A DNA stretch of 44,282 nt from Bradyrhizobium valentinum (GCF_001440405.1 NZ_LLXX01000206.1:375-44656); one strand, 5' to 3'. Shown: positions 18,015 to 27,374, numbered from the stretch's first letter. Notes: generated from the sequence alone by a model not told the origin. Made by a program: numbers and translations.

Positions 18015-19888
18015 GTTCCCTCCATCCGCCGCCAGGCTTCCTGCAGCATCGCCAGCGCATCGCCGCCGGCAAAGATGAAATCGCCGACGCCGGCCGAGCG
18101 CAGCGCGGCCTCCTGCTCGCCGGGCCGCCCTGCTAGATAGATATGCCTGGCGCCGGCGGCTTGAAGGGCCTTTGCGGCCGCCGCCGCGTGTTCCGCATAG
18201 ACCTTGTCGGACGAGCACACGCAGGCGATCGCAGCACCTGACGTCTTGAACGCTGTGGCCAGCGCCGCAGGGTCGGCAAATCCTTGCGTATCGATCGCCT
18301 CGATCCCGCCGGTCTCGAAGAAGCTTTTGGCAAAGGCGGCGCGCGCGGTGAAGTCGGCGGGCGTGCCGAGATTGGCGAGGAAGATTTTTGGCCGCGCGCC
18401 TGACGTCTTGAGTTTTTCGTCCGATTTGTCGCGCAGCGCTTCGAAGGGCGCGGCCAGCCGTATCGGCGCCAGCGGATCGAATTTGAATTTCGCCTCGCCA
18501 TAGGGCGGCAGCACGACGGGCGTCTCATCAAGGACGGCGATCTCAGCCTCATGCAGGTTCGGAAATTCACTCGCGCCCGTCAGCACGTCCTTCCGCTTGG
18601 CGATATTGGCCTCGCGGGCGGCCCGCGTCGCGGCGACCTTTTTCTGGATCAGACTCTGCTCGAGTGCGGCGAAGATGCCGCCGGCCTTTTCGATCTCCTG
18701 AAACAGCGACCATGCGGCTTCGCAGAGTTGCTGGCTCAATGTTTCGATGCCGCCGGAACCGGCCGCGGGATCGGAGACTTTTGCGAGATTGGACTCTTCC
18801 AGGAGCACCAGTTGCGTATTGCGCGCGACACGCCGCGCGAAGGGATCGGGCAATCCCAACGCCAGCGTGTGCGGCAAGACCGTGATGGCGTTGGCGCCGC
18901 CGAGACCGGCGGAGAAGGTCGCCATCGTCGCGCGCAGCATGTTCACGTTAGCGTCGCGCTGCGTCAGCAGGCGCCAGGCCGTATCCGCCGCGACGAACAG
19001 CGGCTTGGACGTCAGGCCGCAGGCCTGTTCGATCCGTGCCCAGAGCAGCCGCAGCGCCCGGAATTTCGCCAGCGTCAGGAACTGGTCCGCATCCGCGCTG
19101 AGCCTCGCATACACCATGCTTTGGGCATCTTCGAGCGCAATCCCGGCCTGCTCGATCGCGCGCAGATAGGCGACGCCTGTGGCGAGCACGAATGCCAGTT
19201 CCTGGACTTCCGATCCGCCGGCATCGTGGATGACCCGTCCATCGGCAACGGCGAGCGGACCCTTGAAGCCCATCGCGGCGAGGCCCTTGATCGCGCTGGT
19301 GACCGCGGTCGCGATCTCCTCCCAGCTATAGGGACTGGAGCCCCACACCGCACAGGACCCGAGCGGATCGAGGCCGAAACGGATGTCGCAGGCCGCGGGA
19401 TCGATGCCTTTGCCCTTGATGTATTCGGCGACGTGAATGGCCGCCATTCGCGACTGCGGACCGATCTGAAGTTCGATGCCGATGCCGGCGTCGAGATAGA
19501 TGCCGTCGAGAACCTGCGCAACGGCCTCCGGCGAAGGATCCAGACCAAACCCGTGCGCGCCATTGGCGCCGGCGAACACAAGTGTCAGCCCCGTCGCCCC
19601 GTTCTCCAGATCGTGCAGCGCCTGCGCGTTGGCCACCTTCGCATCGGGATGATCGATCCGCTGCATGATCTGCCAGGGCGCAGCGGCGGCACGGCCGGCT
19701 ACCGGCGCGGCGCCTTTCGCGCGGCGATAGATCGGATCGATCCTCAACCCATCGGACGTCTTGCTGACCAGTTTCTCGAACGGCGCGCCCTTCAGCACCC
19801 CGTCGACCAGCTTGCGCCAGTCCTCAAAGGTTGCCTGCGGAAACTCCGCGGCCAATGTCAGCTCGTCAGTCTTGGTCATCCGGCCCAT
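18011..19888 (-). CDS. Methylmalonyl-CoA mutase, small (non-catalytic) subunit
   Basis: 625 residues from ATG 19888. It is homologous to the large subunit throughout: barrel region with DPLGSCAVWGSSPYSWEE, RDANVNMLRATMATFSAGLGGANAITVLPH and RVARNTQLVLLEESNLAKVSDPAAGSGGIE, then a degenerate cobalamin domain. There the DxHxxG motif is missing (ANLGTPADFTARAAF in its place), as expected for the structural partner in heterodimeric bacterial mutases. AGGGA lies four bases before ATG 19888; ATG 19879 is an alternative, and the open frame extends further upstream without a ribosome site. It is the first gene of small subunit, GFA, large subunit; the folK stop is 83 bases upstream. Confidence 0.94.
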   Translation of the reverse strand: MGRMTKTDELTLAAEFPQATFEDWRKLVDGVLKGAPFEKLVSKTSDGLRIDPIYRRAKGAAPVAGRAAAAPWQIMQRIDHPDAKVANAQALHDLENGATGLTLVFAGANGAHGFGLDPSPEAVAQVLDGIYLDAGIGIELQIGPQSRMAAIHVAEYIKGKGIDPAACDIRFGLDPLGSCAVWGSSPYSWEEIATAVTSAIKGLAAMGFKGPLAVADGRVIHDAGGSEVQELAFVLATGVAYLRAIEQAGIALEDAQSMVYARLSADADQFLTLAKFRALRLLWARIEQACGLTSKPLFVAADTAWRLLTQRDANVNMLRATMATFSAGLGGANAITVLPHTLALGLPDPFARRVARNTQLVLLEESNLAKVSDPAAGSGGIETLSQQLCEAAWSLFQEIEKAGGIFAALEQSLIQKKVAATRAAREANIAKRKDVLTGASEFPNLHEAEIAVLDETPVVLPPYGEAKFKFDPLAPIRLAAPFEALRDKSDEKLKTSGARPKIFLANLGTPADFTARAAFAKSFFETGGIEAIDTQGFADPAALATAFKTSGAAIACVCSSDKVYAEHAAAAAKALQAAGARHIYLAGRPGEQEAALRSAGVGDFIFAGGDALAMLQEAWRRMEGT

Positions 19889-19971
19889 TATTCCCTGGTC
19901 GTCCCTTGATTTGGCTGGAAATTGCCACGGGGCGGGCGCCAAGCCAAACGGTTGTTTTGGGTCTTTCGGGG

Positions 19972-20463
19972 TCAATCGAGGTCGGGCAACCGCTGGATAC
20001 CCTCGGTTGAAAGCTGCGCCAGCGCATCGCGGACGCGGCGTCCCGCAATGATACGATCGGGCGCGATCTCGGCCAGCGGCACCAGCACGAAGGCGCGTTC
20101 GAAAAGGCGCGGATGCGGCAGCGTCAGTTCCGGCTTGTCGAGCCTGACATCGTCATAGGCGATCAGGTCGAGGTCGAGGGTACGCGGGCCCCAGCGTGTC
20201 TCGTGGGCGCGGTCGCGCCCGAACTTCTTCTCGATCTTGTGCAGCGTGAACAGCAGCGCATGCGGATCGAGGCTGGTTTCGATCTCGATGCAGGCGTTGG
20301 TAAACGGCGCCTGGTCTTCCTCGCCCCAGGGCGGGGTGGTGTAGTCAGAGGAACGCGCGAGCAGGGCGGCCTGCGTCATGCCGCAAATATTGCTGACGGC
20401 TTTGCGGAATGTCGCGCGGACGTCGCCGACATTGCCGCCGAGCGCGATCAGCACACTTGCCAT
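19972..20463 (-). CDS. folK: 2-amino-4-hydroxy-6-hydroxymethyldihydropteridine pyrophosphokinase
   Basis: 163 residues, the usual length. It transfers pyrophosphate from ATP to 6-hydroxymethyl-7,8-dihydropterin in folate synthesis. The opening MASVLIALGGNVGD, the central YTTPPWGEEDQAPFTNACIEIET and the signature RWGPRTLDLDLIAYDD are all intact, with catalytic Asp pair in DLDLI and HPRLFERAFVLVPLAEIAP following. It is the last gene of folP-folB-folK; its ATG shares one base with the folB stop (TGATG). Confidence 0.96.
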   Translation of the reverse strand: MASVLIALGGNVGDVRATFRKAVSNICGMTQAALLARSSDYTTPPWGEEDQAPFTNACIEIETSLDPHALLFTLHKIEKKFGRDRAHETRWGPRTLDLDLIAYDDVRLDKPELTLPHPRLFERAFVLVPLAEIAPDRIIAGRRVRDALAQLSTEGIQRLPDLD

Positions 20464-20834
20464 CAGGACGATGGCCGCTTGCGCATCAGCACCACGCCGA
20501 CATCCTCGAAGATCTCGGCAATCGGCGCATGCGGCTTGTGGACCGTAACCTTGACCGCATGGACGCGCGGGAACGCCGCGAAGATCGCGTCCGAAACGGC
20601 GCCGGCCGCGCGCTCCAGGAGCTTATAATTAGCGTTCGTGAACGCGGCGGTCGCGGTCTCGACCACGCTGGCATAAGAAACGGTGTCGGACAGCCGATCA
20701 GAGTGCGAGGATTCCGACAGGTCGATGGAGAGTTCGAGATCGATCACGAACCGTTGCCCGACTTTGGTCTCGTGCTCCATCACGCCGTGGCGGGCATGGG
20801 TTACGAGGCCGGTGATGAAGATCGTATCGCTCAT
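20463..20834 (-). CDS. folB: Dihydroneopterin aldolase
   Basis: 123 residues. It cleaves 7,8-dihydroneopterin to the hydroxymethyl pterin used by FolK. The tunnelling fold is shown by MSDTIFITGLVTHARHGVMEHE, then GQRFVIDLELSIDL, DTVSYASVV and the closing strand VKVTVHKPHAPI. The conserved Glu of the GxxxxE segment and the catalytic Lys of VHKPHAPI are present. The start overlaps the folP stop by four bases (ATGA) and the stop overlaps folK by one, so the three folate genes are translationally coupled. Confidence 0.95.
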   Translation of the reverse strand: MSDTIFITGLVTHARHGVMEHETKVGQRFVIDLELSIDLSESSHSDRLSDTVSYASVVETATAAFTNANYKLLERAAGAVSDAIFAAFPRVHAVKVTVHKPHAPIAEIFEDVGVVLMRKRPSS

Positions 20835-21679
20835 CCCTGTTCCTTGATTGCAGCGGCCACGCGCAGTGCCTGCACGGTTTCCGCGACGTCGTGCGCCCTG
20901 ATGATCCGCGCCCCATTCTGGGCCGCCAACAGATGCGCGGCAATCGAACCGCCGAGCCGCTGATGCGGTTCCGATGGCGTCACCGTGCTGATAAAACGCT
21001 TACGCGAGGCGCCGACCAAGAGTGGCAGTCCGAACGACTGCAACTCGCCGAGCCGAGCCAGCGCGGTCAAGCTCTGCTCGGGCGTCTTGCCGAAGCCGAT
21101 GCCGGGGTCGAGCACGATCTTGTCAGACGAAATTCCAACCTTCGCGGCGATGTCGAGCGACCGCGCAAAGAAATCGGCGATGTCCTGCATAATGTCGATT
21201 GCGGGATCGGCGCGCTCCCGGTTGTGCATGACGATGACGGGCAGGCCGCGCTCGGCGACGAGGCCTGCCATGCCGGAATCGCGCTGCAGGCCCCAGACAT
21301 CGTTGGTGATGGCGGCGCCCTGATCGAGCGCCCAGGCGACGACGGCCGATTTCATGCTGTCGATCGACACTGGAATGCCGAGCGCGACGACGTCGGACAG
21401 CACCGGCTGCAGGCGCTTCAATTCTTCTTCCGCCGAGATCGGTTCCGAGCCGTAGGGCCGGGTGGACTCCGCGCCGATGTCAATGATGTCGGCGCCCTCG
21501 GCGATCATTCGCCGGGCCTGGGCCAGCGCGCGCTCGGGGGCGGCGAATTGCCCGCCGTCGGAGAATGAATCGGGTGTCACATTCAGGACGCCCATCACCG
21601 CCGGATAGGGCCTGGACAGCAGCGCTGGCAGCACCGGATGACCGGTCGCGGCGGTGGGGCTGGGCTTGGCTGCGATCAT
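20831..21679 (-). CDS. folP: Dihydropteroate synthase
   Basis: 282 residues from ATG 21679; a TTG ten codons upstream would only add a weak tail. It joins p-aminobenzoate to the pterin pyrophosphate and is the sulfonamide target. Signatures: MGVLNVTPDSFSDGG (about 29-43), DIIDIGAESTRP with the phosphate-binding loop, SIDSMKSAVV, ITNDVWGLQ, IVMHNRE, DPGIGFGKT and LVGASRKRFI. The expected MH...K..R constellation is complete. It is the first gene of the folate operon. Confidence 0.96.
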   Translation of the reverse strand: MIAAKPSPTAATGHPVLPALLSRPYPAVMGVLNVTPDSFSDGGQFAAPERALAQARRMIAEGADIIDIGAESTRPYGSEPISAEEELKRLQPVLSDVVALGIPVSIDSMKSAVVAWALDQGAAITNDVWGLQRDSGMAGLVAERGLPVIVMHNRERADPAIDIMQDIADFFARSLDIAAKVGISSDKIVLDPGIGFGKTPEQSLTALARLGELQSFGLPLLVGASRKRFISTVTPSEPHQRLGGSIAAHLLAAQNGARIIRAHDVAETVQALRVAAAIKEQG

Positions 21680-21754
21680 GCCGTGGCTTTGCGCGGTCCG
21701 CGCTGGCAAGTCAAGGCATTGAGAGCCGGCCTTCGCGGGCAGGCGTGACCGGTT

Positions 21755-22162
21755 TCAGTAGCTGATCATCGGCGGAAGCTTGCGTGCCTGCTCGATCAGT
21801 TGCTCGACCGATCTTTCGGAGGGCAGAACCCGGACCAGTTTGCGCTTTGAGTTCACGTCTTTCATGTTCTGGGCCAGGCGCGCCGGATTGCGGAGCGCGA
21901 GTTCGCGCACGGTGGTGACACCGGCCGCGCGCACCAGACCTACCTTGGCCTTGCCCATGCCGGGAATGCGCATGTAGTCGGAAAAATTCGCCCATTCGAG
22001 CAGTTGCTGTTCGCTGATGCCGGTCTTCGCTGCGAGCGCCTTACGCCCCTTGACCGTGCGGGCGGCTTCCAGCAGCGCTTCCGTGGTGCGAATGCCCTGC
22101 GATTTCAGCTTCGAGGCAGAGTAGGCGGTCAAGCCTTCGATCTCGGAGAGGGGATATGTCAT
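21755..22162 (-). CDS. DUF4332 domain-containing protein
   Basis: 135 residues from ATG 22162 (MTYPLSEIEGLTAYSASKLK); a TTG three codons earlier is less likely. It contains two helix-hairpin-helix-like repeats: one about residues 10-60 (IEGLTAYSASKLKSQGIRTTEALL) and one about 67-95 (RIPGMGKAKVGLVRAAGVTTVREL). Such elements often bind DNA backbone or mediate protein contacts. The family has no assigned role. It stands alone between folP and a DUF2267-like gene. A 15-base tandem duplication lies in its leader. Confidence 0.82.
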   Translation of the reverse strand: MTYPLSEIEGLTAYSASKLKSQGIRTTEALLEAARTVKGRKALAAKTGISEQQLLEWANFSDYMRIPGMGKAKVGLVRAAGVTTVRELALRNPARLAQNMKDVNSKRKLVRVLPSERSVEQLIEQARKLPPMISY

Positions 22163-22178
22163 GATACTCAATGAAAAA

Positions 22179-22204
22179 AATGTGCTCAGGCCGAATGTGC
22201 TCAG
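22179..22204. repeat. Short tandem duplication in the DUF4332 leader
   Basis: The 11-mer AATGTGCTCAG occurs at 22179-22189 and again at 22194-22204, a period of 15 bases. It begins 17 bases upstream of the DUF4332 start and just before the end of the DUF2267-like gene. It could be a small duplication or a repeated site; nothing further can be said. Confidence 0.5.
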
Positions 22205-22216
22205 AAGAGATGCGCT

Positions 22217-22582
22217 TTATGCGAACTGGCTGAGACCCGGCGTCCCTGAAATGATTTCGCCCATTTGATCCGCTCCGATTTTGTCGCGGCCGAACCTGAA
22301 AAGTTCACGCGCCACGTTTTGAATCTCGCTCATGCCCAGACCAAGCGCCATCAGCCTGGTGCCGACCGCCATCAAGCCTCCGCCCATCAGCCTTGAGAAT
22401 CCACCATTGCTGCTGGAAGCCGCAATCGCAGCCTCGGCACCCGGAATTTGGTCGATCAGGGCCTGAACCTTGTCGGAGGGCCCCTCGTTACGGAGAAAAC
22501 CCAGAACGATTCCGACGGTTTTTTCAGCGACAGCGCTATCGATGCCGGCCTTGGAGGCCAGCCGTGCTATCAGTTCGTCCAT
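22217..22582 (-). CDS. Small helical protein, DUF2267-like
   Basis: 121 residues from ATG 22582, preceded by GGGG. MDELIARLASKAGIDSAVAE and VGIVLGFLRNEG form an N-terminal helical bundle, then PSDKVQALIDQIPGAEAAIA, a Gly/Ser-rich middle (SSNGGFSRLMGGGLMAVG), and a C-terminal FGRDKIGADQMGEIISGTPGLSQF. The closing motif and overall plan resemble DUF2267 and the related DUF2780/YidB groups of unknown function. The longer frame upstream lacks a ribosome site. The call to one particular DUF is uncertain. Confidence 0.6.
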   Translation of the reverse strand: MDELIARLASKAGIDSAVAEKTVGIVLGFLRNEGPSDKVQALIDQIPGAEAAIAASSSNGGFSRLMGGGLMAVGTRLMALGLGMSEIQNVARELFRFGRDKIGADQMGEIISGTPGLSQFA

Positions 22583-22921
22583 ATTGCCCCGTCCCCAACC
22601 GGTTTTACCGGGTCGTCTACTTGTCAATTTGATCTTGAGCGCCTGCGATCTGAAATACAAGCGATCCGCGCACATCAAGACGAGTTTGGTTCTAGATCGC
22701 GCTGCGAGTGTTGCAGCAATGCAAGAGTGAATGCCGGATTCACGCTGGCTTGTTGCGCTGCGTTCTGGATTTCACCGCCGGAGGTCGGAAAAAAGTATGA
22801 GAAATGCGAACGGCGAGGCGGGCGAACGGTCGCGTATACGCTGCTGACGGTTTCAATCGGCGGGCAGGATGCGATATGATTGTCAACCAAATCTCCCCGA
22901 TGCGCGCGAAGAGGCGATGCG

Positions 22922-24544
22922 ATGACCTCCGATAACAAGACGGCCGATACCAATGAGAAGATTTTTATCGGAAAGGGTGAACAGACGGCCTGGCTGTCGC
23001 TTGCGCTTGCCAATCGGCATGGCCTTGTCACCGGCGCAACCGGCACCGGCAAGACCGTGTCGCTGCAAGTGATGGCGGAGGGCTTTGCCCGCGCCGGTGT
23101 TCCCGTGTTCGCGGCCGATATCAAGGGTGACCTTTCCGGAATCTCAGAAGTCGGCGAGGCCAAGGATTTCATCCTCAAGCGCGCCGGAGAAATGGGCCTC
23201 AATTTCCAGCCCGACCAGTTCTCGACGGTATTTTGGGACGTGTTCGGCGAGCAGGGCCACCCGGTTCGCGCCACGGTCACGGAAATGGGGCCGCTATTGC
23301 TGTCACGGATGCTCGATCTGAACGACGTGCAGGAAGGCGTCCTCAATGTCGCATTCCGCGTGGCGGACGAAAACGGCATGCCGTTGCTCGACATGAAGGA
23401 TCTGCGGTCGCTGTTGGATGCGATCGCGCCAGCCGGTGGCAAGAAGGGGCCGGATGACGAGGAGGATGAACTCGCCGAAATTCGAAAGGCCGCGCAGAGC
23501 TTCGGCAATGTCAGCAAGGCGACGATCGGGACCATTCAGCGCCAGCTTCTGGTGCTGGAAAATCAGGGCGGAACGAAATTTTTCGGCGAGCCGGCGTTGT
23601 TGCTGAAAGATTTCATGAAGACCGACAGCGACGGCCGGGGAATGGTCAATATTCTGGTCGCCGACAAGCTGATGCAGAATCCGAGGCTCTACGCGACCTT
23701 CCTGCTGTGGATGCTGTCGGAGCTGTTCGAGGAACTGCCGGAAGCCGGCGACCTGCCAAAGCCGAAACTGGTGTTCTTCTTCGATGAGGCGCATCTATTG
23801 TTCAACGACGCGCCGAAGGCACTATTGGACAAGATCGAGCAGGTGGTCCGCCTGATCCGCTCCAAGGGCGTCGGCGTCTATTTCGTCACGCAAAACCCGA
23901 TCGACGTGCCGGACAAAGTGCTGGCCCAATTGGGCGGTCGCGTGCAGCACGCGCTGCGCGCATTCACGCCGCGCGACCAGAAGGCGGTCAATGCAGCGGC
24001 GCAGACCTTCCGGCCCAACCCCAAGCTCGACACCGCCCGCGTCATCATGGAGCTCGGCAAGGGCGAAGCGCTGGTGTCGTTCCTCGAAGGCGGCGGCACG
24101 CCGACCATGGTGGAGCGCGTGATGATCCGGCCGCCGACGGCGCGGATCGGGCCGATTACGCCGGAAGAGCGCAAGGCGATCATGAGCAGGAGCCCGGTCA
24201 AGGGCAAATACGATACCGCGGTCGACGCCGAATCTGCCTATGAGATGCTGCAGAAGCGCGTGGCAGGAACGGCAGCGCCTGCGGACGGTGCGGATGCCGG
24301 CGGAAGCGGCGGCGGAATTCTCGGCCAGATCGGTTCGATCGTCGGCACGATCTTCGGCACCAACGTCAAGCGCGGCAGGCTGTCGACCGGTCAGGTCATC
24401 GCGCGAGACGTTACCCGTTCGGTCACCAACAGGGTGGTCGGCGGCATCGTCGCCGATCTCGGCAAGTCGGTCGGCGGATCGCTTGGCAGTTCCGTCGGGC
24501 GCGCGCTGGTGCGCGGCGCGCTTGGCGGACTGCTGCGGCGGTAA
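22922..24544 (+). CDS. HerA-like helicase/ATPase (DUF853, YjgR family)
   Basis: 540 residues from ATG 22922 (AGAGG seven bases upstream). An FtsK/HerA-type P-loop ATPase: Walker A GATGTGKT at 38-45, Walker B FFFDEAH at 285-291 and a sensor segment YFVTQNPIDVPDKVLAQLGGRVQHALRAFTPRD. An acidic insert (about 177-195) and a Gly-rich C-terminal tail (GGSGGGILGQIGSIVGTIFG, then a series of small hydrophobic/Gly segments) are typical of the YjgR branch. No NurA nuclease partner is present. Its cellular role is unknown; DNA translocation is inferred from the fold. It leads a row of three same-direction genes. Confidence 0.9.
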   Translation: MTSDNKTADTNEKIFIGKGEQTAWLSLALANRHGLVTGATGTGKTVSLQVMAEGFARAGVPVFAADIKGDLSGISEVGEAKDFILKRAGEMGLNFQPDQFSTVFWDVFGEQGHPVRATVTEMGPLLLSRMLDLNDVQEGVLNVAFRVADENGMPLLDMKDLRSLLDAIAPAGGKKGPDDEEDELAEIRKAAQSFGNVSKATIGTIQRQLLVLENQGGTKFFGEPALLLKDFMKTDSDGRGMVNILVADKLMQNPRLYATFLLWMLSELFEELPEAGDLPKPKLVFFFDEAHLLFNDAPKALLDKIEQVVRLIRSKGVGVYFVTQNPIDVPDKVLAQLGGRVQHALRAFTPRDQKAVNAAAQTFRPNPKLDTARVIMELGKGEALVSFLEGGGTPTMVERVMIRPPTARIGPITPEERKAIMSRSPVKGKYDTAVDAESAYEMLQKRVAGTAAPADGADAGGSGGGILGQIGSIVGTIFGTNVKRGRLSTGQVIARDVTRSVTNRVVGGIVADLGKSVGGSLGSSVGRALVRGALGGLLRR

Positions 24545-24580
24545 AGCTACGATCTCCCCTCTGACTTCTGGAACGAGCGC

Positions 24581-25903
24581 GTGCTGAGATATCCGTCGCT
24601 ACGAAGGCCGCTCGATGTCCTGTTTCTGGTCTGCTGCATCGCCTTGACCGCCGATGTCCTCGTCCCGGAAATCTGGGGCAACGGCAAGACCAAGGACTAT
24701 CCGCTGTGGTTCTGGGCGGGGCAGCAGGTGCTGCAGGGCAAGAATCTCTACCCCGACGATCCCGGCAGCTATTTCGAATTCATCTATCCGCCGCTGTCGG
24801 CCCTGCTGCTCGCGATCCCGAGCTGGTTCGGCAAGATCCCGCTTTATCTGTGCCTGTCGTTCCTCAACATCGTCGCGTGGTGGATGACGGCGCAGTTCTC
24901 GCACGCGATGGCGGGATCGGGGCGGAAACCTGGGCCGTGGCTGGAAGCGCTGCCGGGTTTCGTCACCGTCACCTTCGTGTTCGACATGTTCGACCTCGGC
25001 CAACCGAACCTCCTGCTGCTGGCGCTGATGCTCTACGGGTTCTGGCTGCTGCGAAGCGAGCGAGGCTGGATGGCAGGCAGCATGTTTGCGCTGGCGACCG
25101 CCATCAAGGTGTTTCCGGTGGCGGTGTTGCCTTATCTGGTGTGGCGAAGACAGTGGGCGGCGGCCGCGAGCATGCTGGTGTTCACCTGCGTATTTCTGTT
25201 CGTGCTGCCGGCGCCGTTTCGCGGCTTCCAGCACAACGTCACGGAGCTGAAGACCTGGTACCAGGGCATGGTGGGGTCTAGTTCGGAGAAGGGGTTCGGA
25301 CAGCGCGACGAGCAGAACTGGTCGTGGGTCAACCAGTCGATCATCGCAGTGACGCACCGCCTGACGCGGCCCGTGAATTACAATCAGGACGACCCGTCCA
25401 AGCCCGTGCGCACGATGAACGTCGCCAATCTCGATTACAGGACGGCGAACTGGATGGTGCTCGCGATATCGCTCGCGATCGGGCTCGGCTATGTCGCCGT
25501 CATGCCGCCGGCATCGCGCCGGACCGAACGGTCGGATGCCGAGGAACTCGGCATCCTCTTTTGCCTGATGACGGTCGCTTCGCCGTTGGCGCGGCAATAT
25601 TACTTTCTGTGGCTGTTCTTTCCGATCACCGTGTTGGCCCATCGCGCCGCTTATGATCCGAGACCCGCGGTCAGAACCGGCACATGGGCGCTGCTCGCCG
25701 TGGCGGGCGGTTTGTTGTGCTTGTCGCTTCCACTGTTCCCGATCGACCTGCAGGCCTATGGCAACAATCTCGCTGCCACCATCCTGCTCACGGCTGGGCT
25801 GGTCTGGCACATGCGCCATCCGCCTGCGGCGGATGCCGCCTTGCCTCAGGCCGCAGGCAAGCTACAACTCGATGTTAATAACAAGGCTCACAGCCAGGGA
25901 TGA
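24581..25903 (+). CDS. Glycosyltransferase family 87 (DUF2029) membrane protein
   Basis: 440 residues with about 10-11 hydrophobic segments. GT87 enzymes are GT-C fold transferases using polyprenyl-phosphate sugars on the outer face of the inner membrane. Family features: the first loop KDYPLWFWAGQQVLQGKNLY, IYPPLSALLLAIP, FDMFDLGQPNLLLLALMLYGFWLL and AIKVFPVAVLPYLVWRRQW. The start is GTG 24581 with GGAACGAG upstream. It begins 37 bases after the HerA-like gene and ends five bases before the M20 peptidase start, so the three may be co-transcribed without an obvious functional link. Acceptor and donor are unknown. Confidence 0.88.
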   Translation: MLRYPSLRRPLDVLFLVCCIALTADVLVPEIWGNGKTKDYPLWFWAGQQVLQGKNLYPDDPGSYFEFIYPPLSALLLAIPSWFGKIPLYLCLSFLNIVAWWMTAQFSHAMAGSGRKPGPWLEALPGFVTVTFVFDMFDLGQPNLLLLALMLYGFWLLRSERGWMAGSMFALATAIKVFPVAVLPYLVWRRQWAAAASMLVFTCVFLFVLPAPFRGFQHNVTELKTWYQGMVGSSSEKGFGQRDEQNWSWVNQSIIAVTHRLTRPVNYNQDDPSKPVRTMNVANLDYRTANWMVLAISLAIGLGYVAVMPPASRRTERSDAEELGILFCLMTVASPLARQYYFLWLFFPITVLAHRAAYDPRPAVRTGTWALLAVAGGLLCLSLPLFPIDLQAYGNNLAATILLTAGLVWHMRHPPAADAALPQAAGKLQLDVNNKAHSQG

Positions 25904-25908
25904 TCAGC

Positions 25909-27312
25909 ATGTCCAACGCAAAGATCCAGCCGGTCCTCGACCATATCGACGCCGATTTCGACAACAGCCTCGAGCGCCTGTTCGCGCTGCTGCGGATCAA
26001 GTCGATCTCGGCCGATCCGGCCTTCGCCGGCGAGTGCAAGGCGGCTGCCGATCATCTTGCGAAAGATATCGCGACCCTCGGCTTCAAGGCCGAGGTGAGG
26101 CCGACGGCTGGGCATCCCGCGATCGTCGCCAAAGCCAATGGCGGCGCGGGCAGTCGGCCTCACGTTCTGTTCTACGGCCACTATGATGTGCAGCCGGTCG
26201 ATCCGCTCAATCTGTGGCACCGCCCGCCGTTCGAGCCCGTCGTCACCGATCACGCCGATGGCCGAAAGATCATCGTTGCGCGTGGCGCGGAGGACGACAA
26301 GGGCCAGTTGATGACTTTCGTCGAGGCCTGCCGCGCCTGGAAGAAGGTCACGGGATCGTTGCCGGTCGACATCACCATCGTCATCGAGGGTGAGGAGGAA
26401 ATCGGATCGAAGAATTTCGTGCCGTTCCTGGAAGCGAACAAGAGCGACCTCAAGGCCGATTTCGCGCTGGTCTGCGACACCGGCATGTGGGACCAGAACA
26501 CGCCGGCGATCACGACCTCGCTGCGCGGGCTGGTCTATGACGAGGTCAAGATCAAGGCCGCCAATCGCGACCTGCATTCCGGCATTTTCGGCGGCGGTGC
26601 GCGCAACCCGATCCGGGTGCTGACGAACATTCTCGGCGGCCTGCACGATGACAACGGTCGCATCACCATCCCCGGGTTCTACGATGGCGTGAAGGACCTG
26701 CCGCCGGATATTCTGGCGCAGTGGAAGAATCTCAACCTCACGCCGGAGTCGTTCCTGAAGCCGATCGGCCTCTCGATTCCTGCCGGCGAGAAGGACCGTC
26801 TCCTGATCGAGCAGGTGTCCTCGCGTCCGACCTGCGACATCAACGGCATCATCGGCGGCTATACCGGCGAGGGCTCCAAGACCGTGATCCCGGCGGAAGC
26901 GTCCGCCAAGGTCTCGTTCCGGCTCGTGGAAGGGCAGAACCCGGAAAAGATCCGCAACGCTTTCCGCGACTTTGTGCGGACGCGCGTGCCTGCCGACTGC
27001 AAGGCCGAGTTCACCGACCATTCCAACGCGCCGGCGATTGCGCTCGACTGGAACATGAAGCCGCTAGCGGCTGCCAAGCGCGCGCTGACGGACGAATGGG
27101 GCAAGGAGGCGCTTTTGATCGGCTCGGGCGCCTCGATCCCGATCGTGGCGGATTTCAAGCGCACGCTGGGCCTCGACACCGTGCTGGTCGGCTTCGGCCT
27201 CGACGACGACAACATCCATTCGCCGAACGAGAAGTACGACCTGAAGAGCTACCATAAGGGCATCCGCTCCTGGGCGCGGATTTTGGGGGCGTTCGCGGAA
27301 GGGGCGAAGTAG
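25909..27312 (+). CDS. M20/M25/M40 family metallopeptidase (dipeptidase-like)
   Basis: 467 residues from ATG 25909, with AGGG nine bases upstream; ATG 25900, three codons earlier, leaves no room for a ribosome site. Two-zinc site residues are visible: His91 in FYGHYDVQP, Asp129-Asp130 in RGAEDDKGQ, the catalytic Glu cluster in EGEEEIGS (161-168), Asp in LVCDTG and the late His in DDNIHSPNEKYD. The dimerisation lid lies between about 210 and 370. Cytoplasmic, with no signal peptide. It resembles the carnosinase/CNDP-like dipeptidase branch; the exact substrate cannot be set. Confidence 0.93.
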   Translation: MSNAKIQPVLDHIDADFDNSLERLFALLRIKSISADPAFAGECKAAADHLAKDIATLGFKAEVRPTAGHPAIVAKANGGAGSRPHVLFYGHYDVQPVDPLNLWHRPPFEPVVTDHADGRKIIVARGAEDDKGQLMTFVEACRAWKKVTGSLPVDITIVIEGEEEIGSKNFVPFLEANKSDLKADFALVCDTGMWDQNTPAITTSLRGLVYDEVKIKAANRDLHSGIFGGGARNPIRVLTNILGGLHDDNGRITIPGFYDGVKDLPPDILAQWKNLNLTPESFLKPIGLSIPAGEKDRLLIEQVSSRPTCDINGIIGGYTGEGSKTVIPAEASAKVSFRLVEGQNPEKIRNAFRDFVRTRVPADCKAEFTDHSNAPAIALDWNMKPLAAAKRALTDEWGKEALLIGSGASIPIVADFKRTLGLDTVLVGFGLDDDNIHSPNEKYDLKSYHKGIRSWARILGAFAEGAK

Positions 27313-27319
27313 CGCGTTT

Positions 27320-27353
27320 GTAGGATGGGTAGAGCGAAAGCGAAACCCATCAT
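27320..27353. repeat. REP-type hairpin, left of the RAYT gene
   Basis: Begins GTAGGATGGGTAGAGCG and ends AAACCCATCAT; GATGGGT and ACCCATC pair to form the hairpin. It is an inverted copy of the element at 27921-27953, with one extra A in the centre. Confidence 0.85.
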
Positions 27354-27374
27354 CTCGCCGCACCAGTAAGTGCC

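Noticed and set aside
18551..19909. 452-codon plus-strand frame opposite the small mutase subunit
   Set aside because: Shadow frame; the mutase subunit on the minus strand is unmistakable.
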